The position numbers and the translations under genes are program-made. 64,000 bases of DNA from Quillaja saponaria (lineage: Eukaryota > Streptophyta > Magnoliopsida > Fabales > Quillajaceae), in NCBI GenBank assembly GCA_029379385.1, contig CM055618.1, forward strand, positions 9,682,134 to 9,746,133, given 5' to 3'. Numbering within the stretch: the stretch's first letter is position 1; every line of letters begins with the position of its first letter. This document shows, in pieces, positions 23,400 to 35,840 of this stretch. The notes beneath the pieces are model-generated. The model saw only the letters and a list, made by a program, of their open reading frames with translations. It was not told the DNA's origin and did not search any database.

Positions 23400-26300
23400 A
23401 TGGCTATGTCGTTCACACAAGCTACGCTCTTCTCCAGAACTTCACTCTTTCTTCGAAGTAATGGCCTAAGAAGCTTCACCCTTTCCTTACCTTTTTCATC
23501 TTCTTCTGCTCTTCCCACCGACAAGTTTCGTCGGAAGAAATGGAGGCAACCAGTTGTCTCAGCAGTGGAGATTGGCGGAGTCAAAGTTGGAAGAGAAGGT
23601 ACTTCCAGAATATTACATGTAGTCCTTTTTTTTTTTTTATTTGCATAATATATTCATTATAAGGGGAAAATATTGAAGCAAAAGTACCTAGTATTTCATT
23701 TCTGTAATCTCAATTGTTCATTATTGATTCAATATTTTCTAGCATACTGAGATTGGTATGCTTTGCGATGTACAAGGCTCAAGTTAAAAACTTTAAGAAC
23801 CTATGTGCTGAGAACGGCATGCTTTGCTTTTTAGCTGATTTTTTATTTTTTATTTATTAATGGTAATGTTTAAAATTATAAATAAAATTAGTTTGAATAA
23901 GAAACTACTTTATCTTGGATGATCTGAGAATCAATTGTTATGGTGGAACAACCCTGGAACTTTTATTTAGTCTTGTGTTTGTGAATGTATGCAATAATGA
24001 AGTCATACATTGCGTTTGTTGTTGTGATATTTACAATTGTTTCTTTCTATTGGACTATGGTCTTGTAGATGTGGTGAGGGATGATCCTACAAACAATGTG
24101 CCGGACTCAATTTTTTCAAAACTTGGGATGCAACTTCACAAGAGAGATAATCACCCACTTGGAATTCTTAGGAATGCCATATATGAGTATTTTGATACCA
24201 ACTATTCAAATAAGTTTGAGAAATTTGATGATCTGTGCCCTATTGTTTCTGTAAAAGAGGTATGATGGAGAATCCATTGACCAATTGACGACAGTTTACT
24301 CATTTTCCATTATCTGTTGTCACAGAAATTTCTCTTTGTTATAGATATCCTTATTAGATAACTCTTTTTTTTTTTTTTTTGTAGCATTTATTCTACCTGT
24401 ATGTTATTCCATGCTTTTACATTGTGCCAATTGTTCCTGTTAAAGCTGCATGTTGCTGGAGGTTATTGGATAGAGGACATTAGCTAATGTCTGGAGTTGG
24501 CTCATTGTACATAAACAGAACATGTACCAAATGATGGATATCTATGGAAGAAGATCATAAAATGTATAGCTTTCCTTAGGGCTTCGTATAGAGTTTATAC
24601 ATCTTTCCTTGATGTCCACCTATGAAGTTGACAGAAAAATGAGCGAATGACTCACCCTCCCCATACCACCCCGCCTTTGTCTTACTGGCCGAGCTTGAGA
24701 CATCCTCTTTCAATTTTAGTGGACTCTATACAGAAGGGAATTGTGTGACTGTAGGTCGTCTGACTTCCTTCTTCTGTCATTTCGTGTATGGCGCCAATAT
24801 CATTTGGCGGCAATAGTGTTCCTTCCTCCTCCCCACCTCCACCCCCAAAATAAAAAGAGAAATATTAAAGTAGATAAAGAGAAAATATGAAAGTAAGAAT
24901 CCCTTAAGGGATAAAGAAAGTCTGTTAACACATTCTAAAATTGATGGATCAATGTTATCAAACTTTGTATTCTAGAGATCTCCTGTATTTTTATGAGGTA
25001 ATCTTATCAGGACTTCACTTGCCACTAGATTCTATTTGCATCATACAACTTTTTTCGAGCTAATCCACATCCTGTATCAATCTACTTTACTATGAACAGA
25101 TTTTGCACTCTGTGCTGCTTACTTCCTTTTAGGCTTGTAGGGAAAAACCACCTACTTTTGTTTGCTCCTCTCGTTTGGATGATTCTTAATTGTTGCAGCT
25201 TTTATGTTCCCTAGTTGTTATAAACATTATATATATATATATAGGAAAATAGATAATTTGATGCTAGATTATGCAGTAGTTTGAATAATTTTGGAAATTA
25301 TGAGTCTCTGTGACGACATTCTGTTATTGCAGAATTTTGATGATGTATTGGTTCCTAGTGACCATGTAAGCAGGAGTTATAATGATACGTACTACATTGA
25401 CTCACAAACTCTACTGAGGTGTCATACAAGTGCTCATCAGACAGAGTTATTGAGAAAAGGGCACACTCATTTTCTTGTCACAGGAGATGTCTATCGTAGG
25501 GATTCTATTGACTCAACTCATTATCCTGTATTCCATCAGGTACAATCTGTCCTATTCTAACAGTCAGGGAATATTCATGATTAACCTCTTGAAACTTCTT
25601 CACCCTCTCTGATTATCTAGATGGAAGGTTTTCGTGTTTTTTCTGAGGGTGATTGGGAGGCATCTGGCATGGACGCCACATCCTTTGCAGCAGGAGACTT
25701 AAAGAAATGTCTTGAGGGTTTAGCACGCCTCTTATTTGGTAATCTTGAAAGTGAAATGCACATAAAAATATTATCAACTGCTGCATTTGCATAATTAATG
25801 TGTTGATACTGTGCTTTATATTGAAAACTCAAGTATGCATGACTTGTAGGACTCAGAATATCAAAGATTGAAGGTGAATTTGGGTGGTGGGGGAGGGGTG
25901 GGGGAGGGGGAATTAGAAAATAAGCATTTTGCTTTCTATTTGTCTCTTTGATCAAGATGATACTGTTATCTCAAAGACAAAAATACGAGGAAAAACTTGC
26001 ATTATAAAGAAAGTAGAAAGGTTTAAAACTCAAGTTTGTTGATGATCTAGTTAGATTTTACTATTAAATATAAAACAATTCAATGTGTCATAAAAAATGT
26101 CACTTCAACTTTCTGTGATGCAGTAACAAAAGATGCAAAATACTTTAATTAACTTACCTTGTTATCAGAATGCAATTGTAAAAGGGGATTTTTCTTTTTT
26201 TTTGGGGGGGGCGATAAGATTTTTCTTTGACAAATAATGCACCTTTTTATAAGGAAGAAAATGTACCTATGAAAATGTAAATTTGACTAGAGACTCAACT

Positions 26301-28727
26301 CCTCCATCTTCCAACAACCCAATAAGCACAATATTGGGCTGAAACAATATGTATAGAGGACCTCTATAGAAATATAAAGAATGAAGAGTAGTTTAGTTGA
26401 AAAGTATAAATTTGGCTTTACTGTTGCATAACTTCTTAACAAAACAAAACAGTTTCAATTGCAAACAAACACTAGATCCCATATAATGAGCATATTCTTG
26501 TAATATTAACCTTGAGGGAGGTTAACTATGGGAATCTAGTTGCAATTTCTTCATAACATTTTTAATTACTTGCATTTCTCATATTTTCCCCCATACTTGG
26601 CTGTTAGTCTCATGGGAGTGGGACTAAATTTGTAATCAATTTCAGGTGCCGTGGATATGCGGTGGGTTGATACATACTTCCCATTTACCAATCCATCTTT
26701 TGAACTTGAAATATATTTCAAGGTATGCTGTATATGTTGAAAATTCATGCAGCATGACAACATCACATATCTTTATACTTTTCTATAGTGTAAGGGGGCT
26801 TTCTTTTTATTTTTTCCCCAAGAGAAATCTAACATGTAAGATTCTATTACAGCATGTTCAAAAGTACAGACAGAAAAGCATGAGAGTTTTCCTTTTTCTA
26901 GTACAATAATTTATACTTTTATATGGAAGCACATCAAACTTCTTGAACCTCTTATTTTCTGTTTTTGGGTTTTGGGGGGGGGGGGGGGGGGGGGTAGGTT
27001 TTAACGGTTTAACTTTAACCCTGTTGAAAGGGAAACTACTATGACGTCCTTGTTTGTTCCAATTATTCATGGTAGAAAAATGAAAGAATTGAAGGTTTTG
27101 TACTTACAAAAATTACACTTTTATGTCTTCTGTAGTCAGTGCGTATCTTTTTCTTAACCATTTCTTGTTAATAAATCAGTAGCTTTATCAATTACTTTAG
27201 GTGTGGGTACTGTGCTACTGATTGTCAACCTTGTACTATTACATATGCTTTCATAGTCTTCTCTTATTTCTTCTTCTTCTTTTTTTCTCCCCGAGTAAAG
27301 CATTACTGAATGTGCAATATGATGTCAGGAAAACTGGTTAGAGGTGTTGGGATGTGGGGTCACAGAGCAAGAGATTTTAAAGAGAAATGGTAAATCAAAT
27401 AATGTTGCATGGGCTTTTGGACTTGGGTTAGAGAGGTTGGCGATGGTTCTATTTGACATACCAGATATTCGCCTCTTTTGGTCAACCGATGAGCGATTTA
27501 CCTCTCAGGTAATTCTTAAATACATTGAACTACAATGTTCAGTCTTTATACGTGGTCGTATGTGCTTCTAATGTTCTAATGAAGTTATCTTGGAAAGTAA
27601 AAGGTTTGAAGTGCTGCACTGCTTGGGTTTTTCAATGCAGTATGGTCACCATTTTGTTGCTTTCCAAGATTTATATGCTAAAGTTGAAAAAGTTTTGAGA
27701 CCTAGTGTCCTTTACACTTGTATCTAATTAATTGTTGTTTGTATACAGTTCTCCAAGGCGCAGTTGGGGGTCAAGTTCAAGTCATTTTCAAAGGTACTTG
27801 TACTATATTTTCATTAAGTGTATAATATGTGTGTGTCAGCCTGCAGTTGTTCACGTGAATACTTGTCGCACTATCATGGTTTTAGCTACATGGATTTATC
27901 ATTGCACAATGTGTGTGTGTATTCACGTGCACGAGCTTGTCTCCATGGTTCTAACGTTTCCCCTTTTAAGGGAACTCGGCATATACATTCAGTATGTAGA
28001 CTGAGATATTTTAGCAAATGATTTGGTTCTCTTTTTCTACAACTTTGTACATGTTCTCTATGAAACTCCACCAAGGGAATTTGAAATATTTTTGCGAGGA
28101 TGAAGATATTTTTTCCAACCATTTGTTTATTCCCATTTGCTCCTTGGGGGTATGCTCCATCTGTTTTTGACTTTCTCTTGTAATTGAACTGTAGGAATTT
28201 ATAATAACGTCTTACTATTGCATCTATTTGTAAACACTTTCTTTCTTTGAGTAGAATAATCATCTTGTGTTCCTCTCCCTTTTCTCTCTTGGGCAGTATC
28301 CTCCTTGTTACAAAGACATTAGTTTCTGGATAAATGAATCATTCACTGAAAACAATTTTTGTGAAGTTGTCAGAGGAATTGCTGGGGATCTTGCAGAGGA
28401 GGTATGTCTTATTAAATTGTCACAAGAAAATTTCTGGAGTTTTGAACATTTTTTTCATGCACAATTTGAAGTTTCATTTTCATATATCAAATACGACCAT
28501 TGATTCTCAAACTAATTAAAGAAGTCATGCATCTTGATGTTGAGTGGAAACAAAGGCATTCGAGCCTTAAATATGAAAAACTGAGGGTACTTTCCAAAAG
28601 CCTGAGTTCCCTTCTGTGAATCTCTTTTGGAGGTTGACTATGGAAAAACAAGGTTGATGTAAGTATTAAGGTGATCGTTGGTTATTGTCTATGTGTAATC
28701 CAACATCGCTAAGGTTAAGGGCCTTAA

Positions 28728-28764
<37 letters not shown>

Positions 28765-29622
28765 TCTATAGGCCTCTTCTCTTGACACTACTTGATTGAT
28801 TTTAAGAGTGAGGTTCTAACATAGTATTAGAGTTGTTCCCCGATGCGCTGGCCCATCAAGCCCCTACTTCCTAACAAGTGATGCCCCTATGTGGCTAAAT
28901 CCTCTCAGGTGGCGCCTACACCCGACAACTGATATAATGTCCCTGAATCGAATTGGGCCGACCCCGACATGCTGAATCTTCACTTTCCACGTGAGAGGGT
29001 GTCATTGTGTAATCCCTCATTGGTCTTAACACTAAGTCTTTGGGCAAGAGCGAGGTTTCAACAATTATCTTGCTTTCTCATCACTTGCATGACTGAGCAT
29101 TCTAGCTTTTAGAAACTCAATTGTAGTTTCGTGATTAATTGGCTATGGATAGAAATGGAATGTGAATGGTTAGGGTTAGTTGATGGATGAAGCTGGACTT
29201 TCTAGGAAGTGAAGATGTAGTTTTTAGTGGATGATACATTTATAATAGAAGGTCAAAACAATTTTATTTTATATTTAACTACTAATCCCCCCTCCCCACC
29301 CTCTCCCTTGTATACCAGGTGCGATTGATAGACAATTTCACCAACAAGAAAGGAATGACCAGTCACTGTTACAGAATAGCATATCGGTCAATGGAACGTT
29401 CTCTTACAGATGATGAAATTAATGATTTGCAGGTATCTTATTTGATCAGATTCTTATTTTAATTATAATGAGTCTAGACTTCTTGGCAAAAACAAAAATC
29501 AGTCCACATTTTTTCCTCTACTAAGCTGTGTTAAGAATTACCAACATTATTGTCTAAACTTGAAAATGCAGTGGAAAGTAAGAGACCAGGTGGAGAACAA
29601 GTTGAATGTTGTCATAAGATGA
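23400..29622 (+). CDS. Phenylalanine--tRNA ligase, chloroplastic/mitochondrial
   Basis: Ten coding exons: 23400-23598, 24069-24259, 25333-25539, 25621-25738, 26646-26722, 27329-27508, 27749-27793, 28297-28401, 29319-29432, 29572-29622. All are GT..AG and in frame, giving 428 aa, the usual size of the monomeric organellar enzyme. Residues 1 to about 55 are Ser/Arg-rich with few acids, a transit peptide, probably dual-targeted. The class II core follows, with motif 2 around FHQMEGFRVF (about 198-207) and motif 3 [12 protein letters not shown] (295-306). From about 335 ([18 protein letters not shown]) to the end lies the ferredoxin-fold anticodon-binding domain. It charges tRNA-Phe with phenylalanine in organelles. 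Exons 1-2 lie in unit B of the tandem duplication; the rest is single copy. Introns contain a TRIM-like relic, an (AT)n tract and long G-runs. ATG 23406 is a possible alternative start. Confidence 0.93.
25882..25910 (+). repeat. G-quadruplex-type G-runs in PheRS intron 4
   Basis: Within intron 4 (25739-26645) the coding strand has five G-runs of 3-5 bases separated by 1-4 bases (GGGTGGTGGGGGAGGGG, then TGGGGGAGGGGG). This meets the usual pattern for an intramolecular G-quadruplex in DNA or pre-mRNA. A further run of eight Gs is at about 26204-26211. Confidence 0.7.
26974..26994 (+). repeat. Run of 21 guanines in PheRS intron 5
   Basis: An uninterrupted poly-G of 21 bases lies on the coding strand between exon 5 (ends 26722) and exon 6 (starts 27329). 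Such runs are rare in AT-rich plant DNA and length errors in sequencing are common here, so the exact count is uncertain. Confidence 0.85.
28692..29063 (+). mobile_element. TRIM-like miniature LTR retrotransposon relic in PheRS intron 8
   Basis: A first terminal repeat (28692-28821) begins TGTGTAATCCAACATCG and ends TTCTAACA. It is followed at once by TAGTATTAGAGT, a decayed form of the initiator-Met tRNA primer site TGGTATCAGAGC. About 170 bases later a purine-rich GTGAGAGGGTG precedes a second, shorter repeat (29006-29063) that begins TGTGTAATCCCTCAT and ends GGTTTCAACA. There is no coding capacity between the repeats. The first repeat contains a 30-base TA run (28731-28760) missing from the second. 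Size and layout fit terminal-repeat retrotransposons in miniature; no target duplication was identified. Confidence 0.6.
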
Positions 29623-32130
29623 GGTACTTATTTGGTTTAAACTTTTCAGCAACTGATGTACATTCCTCTTTTTCAAACTGTTAATTTACAGATGCCTCCG
29701 TTCTCCATAGTAACTGATTTACATTATGATTATATACATGAAAGTGAAACTTTTGTAGTAGTGATTCTAGTCATCTAGTGTTCATAAACTTCCCAGCTAT
29801 CCATGGTTTGCACTTTGCACTTTAGTGGAACATGTTAAGAGATTAATACTTGTTCTTGGCCTTCATGGGGTTGAGATCAACTTGGGACTCGATTTGTGCT
29901 TGAGAGGTTATTAGACTGATTTGTTACGTTAGCCTTTTCCATGATTTCAAGTCCCTCTTTTTTTTTTTTTTTCTGCTCTCTTTTCCCGTTTTTGAATCTG
30001 GAAAAACTAAAAGCCACAACCGATTGAAAAGATGTCCAAGGGATTTATAATTTAGATAAAAAGAAAAAACTCAGGTTATATAGATCTGTTGTGGTAGAAA
30101 ACAGTGGTTTTCAGACAATTCCCTATACAAAGATGAAGTGGGATTTAAGATTCAGAAGTGAATTTTTTATTTTTTTTCCCAAACAGAACGCTGGAAAATA
30201 GTTTAGGATGAAAAATAGGACATGTTTTTTTTGGTTAAAAAACAAGACCTAGTTAAATGAGTCTTGTAAAACATCTATTTGGATACCAAAGCTAATTGTG
30301 GGAATAATCTTTCCTTTCATATGTTCTTCATGACAAATGATGATAATAAAAATTGGAACACCTCAACTATGCTCCCTAATGTAGACCGAAAGATTGAACG
30401 TTTTACTTTCAGTTTTGTAGCTCATAGATTCAATGAACATGCTTCCATGAACAATATAAATATCATAGGATCAAAGATTGAACGTTTTTACTTTCAGTTT
30501 TGCAGCTCATAGATTCAATGAACATTCAATGGACATGTTTCCATAAACAATATAAATATCATATGATCAGATCAGTAACGTAGAGGGAAAATTATGTCAA
30601 TCTTGATACCAACAACTCAAAATGTTTTTTTTTTTATGCCTGTGAAAGGTATGCATCATTTTGGTCGAAGTAGGGAACTAAAGCATTGTCATAAGAGAAG
30701 ACTTAATATTTATTCATGTTGTTTACCAATAATAAATTCATAAAAGAAAAGAGACAATGAATGTCTTAAATGATTAATATTTAATTATTTTTCGAGAATA
30801 TTGATCTTGAGTTTGAATATGAATTTATCCATTTCACTTCAGACAACGAGCCTTCTCCCATTAACATTTCCCCCCTCAACAATTCTCATCCTTTTCTTGG
30901 ATTAGAAGCTAAAGTTCTTAAAGTTGATAAAGATGGATTTCTTTACTATCCAATTTGCTTTTGAACCTACACAATGGAACATTGGAGCTGAAGGTCTGTT
31001 TTTCCAATCTGGCTGCGCCTGCCCTTAAAGGCAAAGTTCATTCCATTACCTTAGTGGTGAAGGAATAAATTAAAATGATGTAACTTGAATTTGCACTTGG
31101 TATTTAATGGACAAGGTGGTCCATGTTTTAGATTGCATTATTAAGCAAATTCTATAATCTCTTTTATAAATAATATTGAATTAAAAGTATTATTTTTTGA
31201 GATGAAATATAATGAATGATCGTCTTATGAATAAAAAATTATTAAATTGATCTCTATAGGCCATGTGATGGATTGTTATATCTTAAAAATAATGGCAAGT
31301 GACAAATTTAATTAAGATGTGCATCGAAATGGCATGATCTCTCTGCCCCATTTCCATGTAATTATGATACAACTTTTCACTAAGGATAGTGATTGGTCAA
31401 AAACTGTCTTCGTTATAGAATGAAAAATTCAAATTAGCATTGGGCAGATTACCATTTGTATAATCTATTGACAGCCTGTGACCCATGTTATTATAATTTC
31501 CACCATGTTTGGGTATGTATATTTTATCCACCATTTAAGCGACAGAGAAATGTAATTATGTATTAGGTTAGAGAGTCTAACAAGTCTTTGGGAATTGGGT
31601 TAAAGTTTAATTTCATTAGAATTGGAATTAGTTATTATTATAATTAAATTTGGATCATGTAAAAAAATAATAATTAGAATTGTGTTTCAAACAATTGGTC
31701 GTCATGTCGTCTTATGTGGGTCGACGAAGATGGTGGGTGCCAGCCGATGGCAGGTGAAAAAGGTTGTTGATGGGGGGAGCATGGGTGGAGGAGGTTGTCG
31801 TTACGTGGTGGCCATTAGTTTTATATAACATGATGTTTTATCATAAGTAGATGATTACTAATGTTGATATATACAAAAATGACTTATAATGAAAATTCTT
31901 TAGAATTGTTATTTTTATTATAGATGATGTTTTAAAATTATTTTTCAATTTCTTAAAATTGAGTTAGAAATTCAAACTCAGATTCTAAAGTACATGTCAA
32001 ATTAAACATTGATTAAGATTGAGATATTAGGATCATGGTTAAAATTGAGATTTTTAAGATCATGAACTTTCAAGTATATGGGTCTTTTTTTTTTTCTTTT
32101 TTTTGTGTTAGAAATTGAAAATAACATCTC
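29623..32130. other. Intergenic DNA 3' of PheRS, no gene seen
   Basis: AT-rich sequence with a local tandem repeat at 30387-30570 (listed separately). The stretch near 31690-31820 is richer in G, but its reading frame has no recognisable product. No gene is supported. Confidence 0.5.
30387..30570 (+). repeat. Two-copy tandem repeat of about 85-95 bases
   Basis: A unit starting GAAAGATTGAACGTTTTAC (about 30387) and running through TCATAGATTCAATGAACAT to AATATAAATATCATAGGATC is followed directly by a second copy from about 30471. The second copy has an extra ten bases (ATTCAATGGA). Non-coding. Confidence 0.8.
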
Positions 32131-32300
32131 AAGAGATTGTTCTAGTGGTCAAGAAGGTGTATTCTCTTTATTGACTTTTAAGGTTCAAATGTGCTTAGAG
32201 AAGACTGAGGAATACATAAATTTCATAATCCCAACGTGAATAACCAACCTTTGATTAGATCAGAGAGATAATTAGTCTCATATATACTAGGTTGGACACA
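32131..32300 (+). mobile_element. SINE-like repeat, copy 1
   Basis: Shares a long, diverged match in the same orientation with 55203-55355. It opens AAGAGATTGTTCTAGTGGTC (A-box-like) and has AAGGTTCAAATG (B-box-like) about 45 bases on, then a shared body (AGAAGACTG..., ATTAGATCAGAGA). The spacing of the boxes fits a tRNA-derived SINE head. A poly-A tail and target duplication were not seen, so the assignment is tentative. Confidence 0.45.
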
Positions 32301-35300
32301 CCTCATGACTAAATAAATACACCTTACCAATATATGGTGACAAATGAAATTTCACTATGTTGACTGGTAGTTTAAAAGGATGTATAACTTTTAGAAGCAA
32401 GTGTAGTAGAACCCTAATCCTAACCCCCCACTAAAAAAAAACCTAAATTGCTTGACTCACAAAAGAAAACCCTTAATTAACTCCTCAATTAGTACCACAA
32501 CCTCTTCAATACTTTTTTATTTGTCAATAACCATCAAATTTCAACTGGGAAAGCTAGGTGAACAATAATGGTTATTTGTATTTTCAATCACCAACAAAAA
32601 ATTGGTTATTAGTATTTTTCATCACCTTGATTGAGATATTTACCAGACAATTAGTGAGAAATTAGCGAATAAGACAATATCATAAAGCATAATTGTGGGG
32701 AGAATTTGTGGTGCTGTGTCATGTCTTTAGGTTTTATCTACCCGATCAATATATTTAAGGATAAGGATGGAGACATGCCCCTAAAGTTTTCTTGGGAGAA
32801 AATCACTCACAAAATTACAAATATAAATAAATAAATAACCATAGTAAGATCTTACTGCTAATCAACATCATACCTAATTATTTCATTTACTTTAATTTTC
32901 TTTTAAAAAGAAAATAACTAATTTTGTTAATATAAACACCTAACATCACTTATAATAATAATAATATAAAATTCTCAAATATATATAATTGTTTATTCTT
33001 TTCTCGCTAACTAGGATTTGAATTCCCGTTTTACTACTTAATATTTTATGAGTATCATCATAATAAATTAATGTCAAAACATCTTTATTATCGGAGATCT
33101 CCATCATGTATTGTAATAGTTCAAAAACTGTACATTGCTCAAATGAAATACTAAATCAATATCTTCTCGAAAGAAATAATTATAAATTTAACCAAAAGCA
33201 CAACACTTTTCAAAGAGGAAAAATCAGAGAGTACGTCTCTCAAAGAGGGAATGACAAAAAATTTCCTTGAGGACACCATATGAAACTAAAAAATTTGTCA
33301 TGAAGATTATTAAGATATAAGAACGATTTATTTAAAATAAATATGATAAGAAAGTAAAAAGGGTTTTTTAGAGAACTTAGACAGAAAGTGATAGAGAGAG
33401 AAATTAGGTGACTTTGATGACTCATGAATATGTAACTTTGCTGGAGAACGAAATTGTTTATTTGGAACTTAAAGAAGTTAGGCAAATATAATTTAGGTTA
33501 TATGCCTTATCCTTATGACAAATTTACTTTAGCTATATATTTCAAATCAATATATATAAAAGGAACATTTAGGGTATTCCAAGTGCAATTAAATAAAGTT
33601 TTTTTAAGAATAAAGAATATGAGTGGGTTTGAAATGCATTATTTTAAAAGGGATAGAATGCAATGCCCAAATTAAAAACATATATATCCTTCACATATAT
33701 AGAGATGAGTCATGAATGACGATGGTGGTGAAGTGGAATTGTCTAATACGGGTAAGGTCTTATGGGTGGCTTTTCTCACCCTCACTTCTCTTATCCCCTT
33801 AGTGACTGTTACTGTGTAGGAATGATGTAACTCAGAGAATAGAAGCAAGGTTGCAAAGTTGGACTTTACATTAAGAATTCAAATTATTTTTCAAACAAAT
33901 ACTATACTTACAAATATAGAAACAAATATAATATGAATTTACAATTAATTAATATGGGTATGTTGGAAAAGTCTAGTCTAGGAAAGAAAAGGCCAAAGGG
34001 ATACATGTATAGACATAGTGATAGCTAGTAGTATATAATTGAATTGAATTGAGAAAATTTGAAGAAAAAGCATCTCATTCCCTATCTTTCGGCACATCTC
34101 AGCAGCCACCCACACCTTAGCAGATGTTGTCTGCCTACCAAACTCATTCCAAACTGATGCTACCAAACCCTCCCTCACCTGTTAATATTGCATGGGACAT
34201 GTCAATATATCATGCCATATTTTTTTTTTTTTAAAGTACTTACCAGGTAAGAGGAGGAAATTCGATCTGAAACTAACAAATTATAATTCAACTCTAATAT
34301 GATATGATGATTATTTAAATATCCAAATATATATAAATAGAATAGCCAAGTTAATAGATCAAATTATCATTCTTAATGCTTAATTAAGAACTCATTTGAC
34401 ATACAAATTACAAAGTCATATTGATCATGAATCATATTGTAAGTCAAAATTCAAATTGTAAAATATCAAATTTGCATAAGTTATATGTTTGGTAAATTTC
34501 AAGAGGTTGGCCTACTGTATGATTCTTTTATCGATTTCATAAATTTGAATTTACTTGAGAGAGATGTTAGAGAATAAAATTCTGATAGATTTTTTAATTT
34601 GGCGTGAATAGCATGTCTAGGACATCTTTTGACCACTAAACCAAAAAAAAATATATAAAATGATATACATATTCTCGCATATTGTATAAATCATTGTGTA
34701 AAAGCTTATGTTTTAATTATTAATTTTTTTAGGATAAATTTATATATTAATGATAATAAATTTTTTATTTAAAAAAACAACAACCAACTTTTAATTTAAC
34801 AAAGCTTTCAAAAAATGTGAGCTCATAAAAAATTGCAATTACAAAAAGATAATAAATGATATTCTTTAAAATTAAATATTTTAAAATTTTATTTGGAATT
34901 TAAAATTTATATTCTAAGGTTCTAATTTTTGTTTATATATTATTTGTTGAATTTAAATGAGGTTACTAGTATTTATTTATATGAATTAACTTACATAGAT
35001 GGTGCATAATTAATAAAACTTAAAAAGGTTAGGATTGAGAGTTACAAGGTGTAATAATATTAAAATATTAAGATCAGAGTTCTTTATTGTTTTCAAGCTC
35101 TAGATACTTGAACTTTGAAACAGGCCAAGCACCTGATAACCTTTTATTAATTAAAGCGGTGAAAATCGGCCACTCGATGAAATATTTAAATTTACTCAAC
35201 AAAAAATATCTATATTTTCAGGAGATTTATATATTGGCTTTCATTTTTTTAATTAATATTTATATATAAATAAATAAATATATATATATATATACACTAC

Positions 35301-35319
35301 ACTATACTATACTATACTA
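32301..35319. other. AT-rich intergenic DNA with one exon-like orphan segment
   Basis: No gene is supported. On the minus strand at about 34066-34180 a TTAACAG-type acceptor leads into an open frame (VREGLVASVWNEFGRQTTS, then VWVAAEMCRKIGNEMLF) that looks coding-like but has no continuing exons nearby. The rest is AT-rich. Confidence 0.4.
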
Positions 35320-35840
35320 AAAGTTTATTCTTATGGTGTTGTCTTAAGTTTTAGTTAATTTTTTAACTTATAATACCTATATACTTAGTTATTTTCTTTT
35401 TATATTGAGATTTTTTGATGTCATTTCATAACAAAATTTAATTTAAAAGAAAAAAAAAAAGTAACTACCCACTACTTACACAATTCTATTCTTATATAAA
35501 CACTAATTTTAGAAACAATTATATATATATAGTATTTTAAAGAACTATCATTTCATTGATTGACTAATTTAGTCCTGCATGAGGGGTAAATGAGAAATAA
35601 GAGTAATAAAATTGAGTAACTGATTAAAGAGAAAAAATTAATATTTATGGAAGAATTTAAAATTGTGTAAAAAGTGGGTAGTTATTTTTTCTTTTTTTTT
35701 TCAAATTGAATTTTGTTGTAAAAGGATATAAAAAATTCTCAATATAAAAAATAAAATAAAAATTGAATACATAGGTATTAATCACATTTTTAGTTAAAAA
35801 ATGAGCTAAAATTTAGGAGTGTTTATATTTTTAATATAAT
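35320..35840. mobile_element. Fold-back MITE-like element, inverted arms of about 170 bases
   Basis: The left arm (about 35320-35500) and the minus-strand reading of the right arm (about 35660-35840) share, in order, a TTTTAGTTAATTTTTTAACT-type start, AATACCTATATA, a TTTATATTGAGATTTTTT block, an ACAAAATTTAATTT block, a run of As and AACTACCCACT. The centre carries short AT repeats and no ORF. Ends are approximate and no target duplication was fixed. Confidence 0.6.

Larger units (their letters stand above)
19741..24740. repeat. Tandem duplication, unit B (about 5.0 kb)
   Basis: The second copy of the block begins CTTTGAGCAGGTAATTGGGA and ends GGACTCTATACAGAAGGGAA. After 24740 the sequence continues into unduplicated PheRS intron 2. 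The junction at 19740/19741 shares only a few bases (AA) with the outer edges, so it looks like a microhomology or end-joining event rather than recombination between long repeats. Unit B is the functional one for PheRS and carries a private insert at about 22860-23196. Confidence 0.93.
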
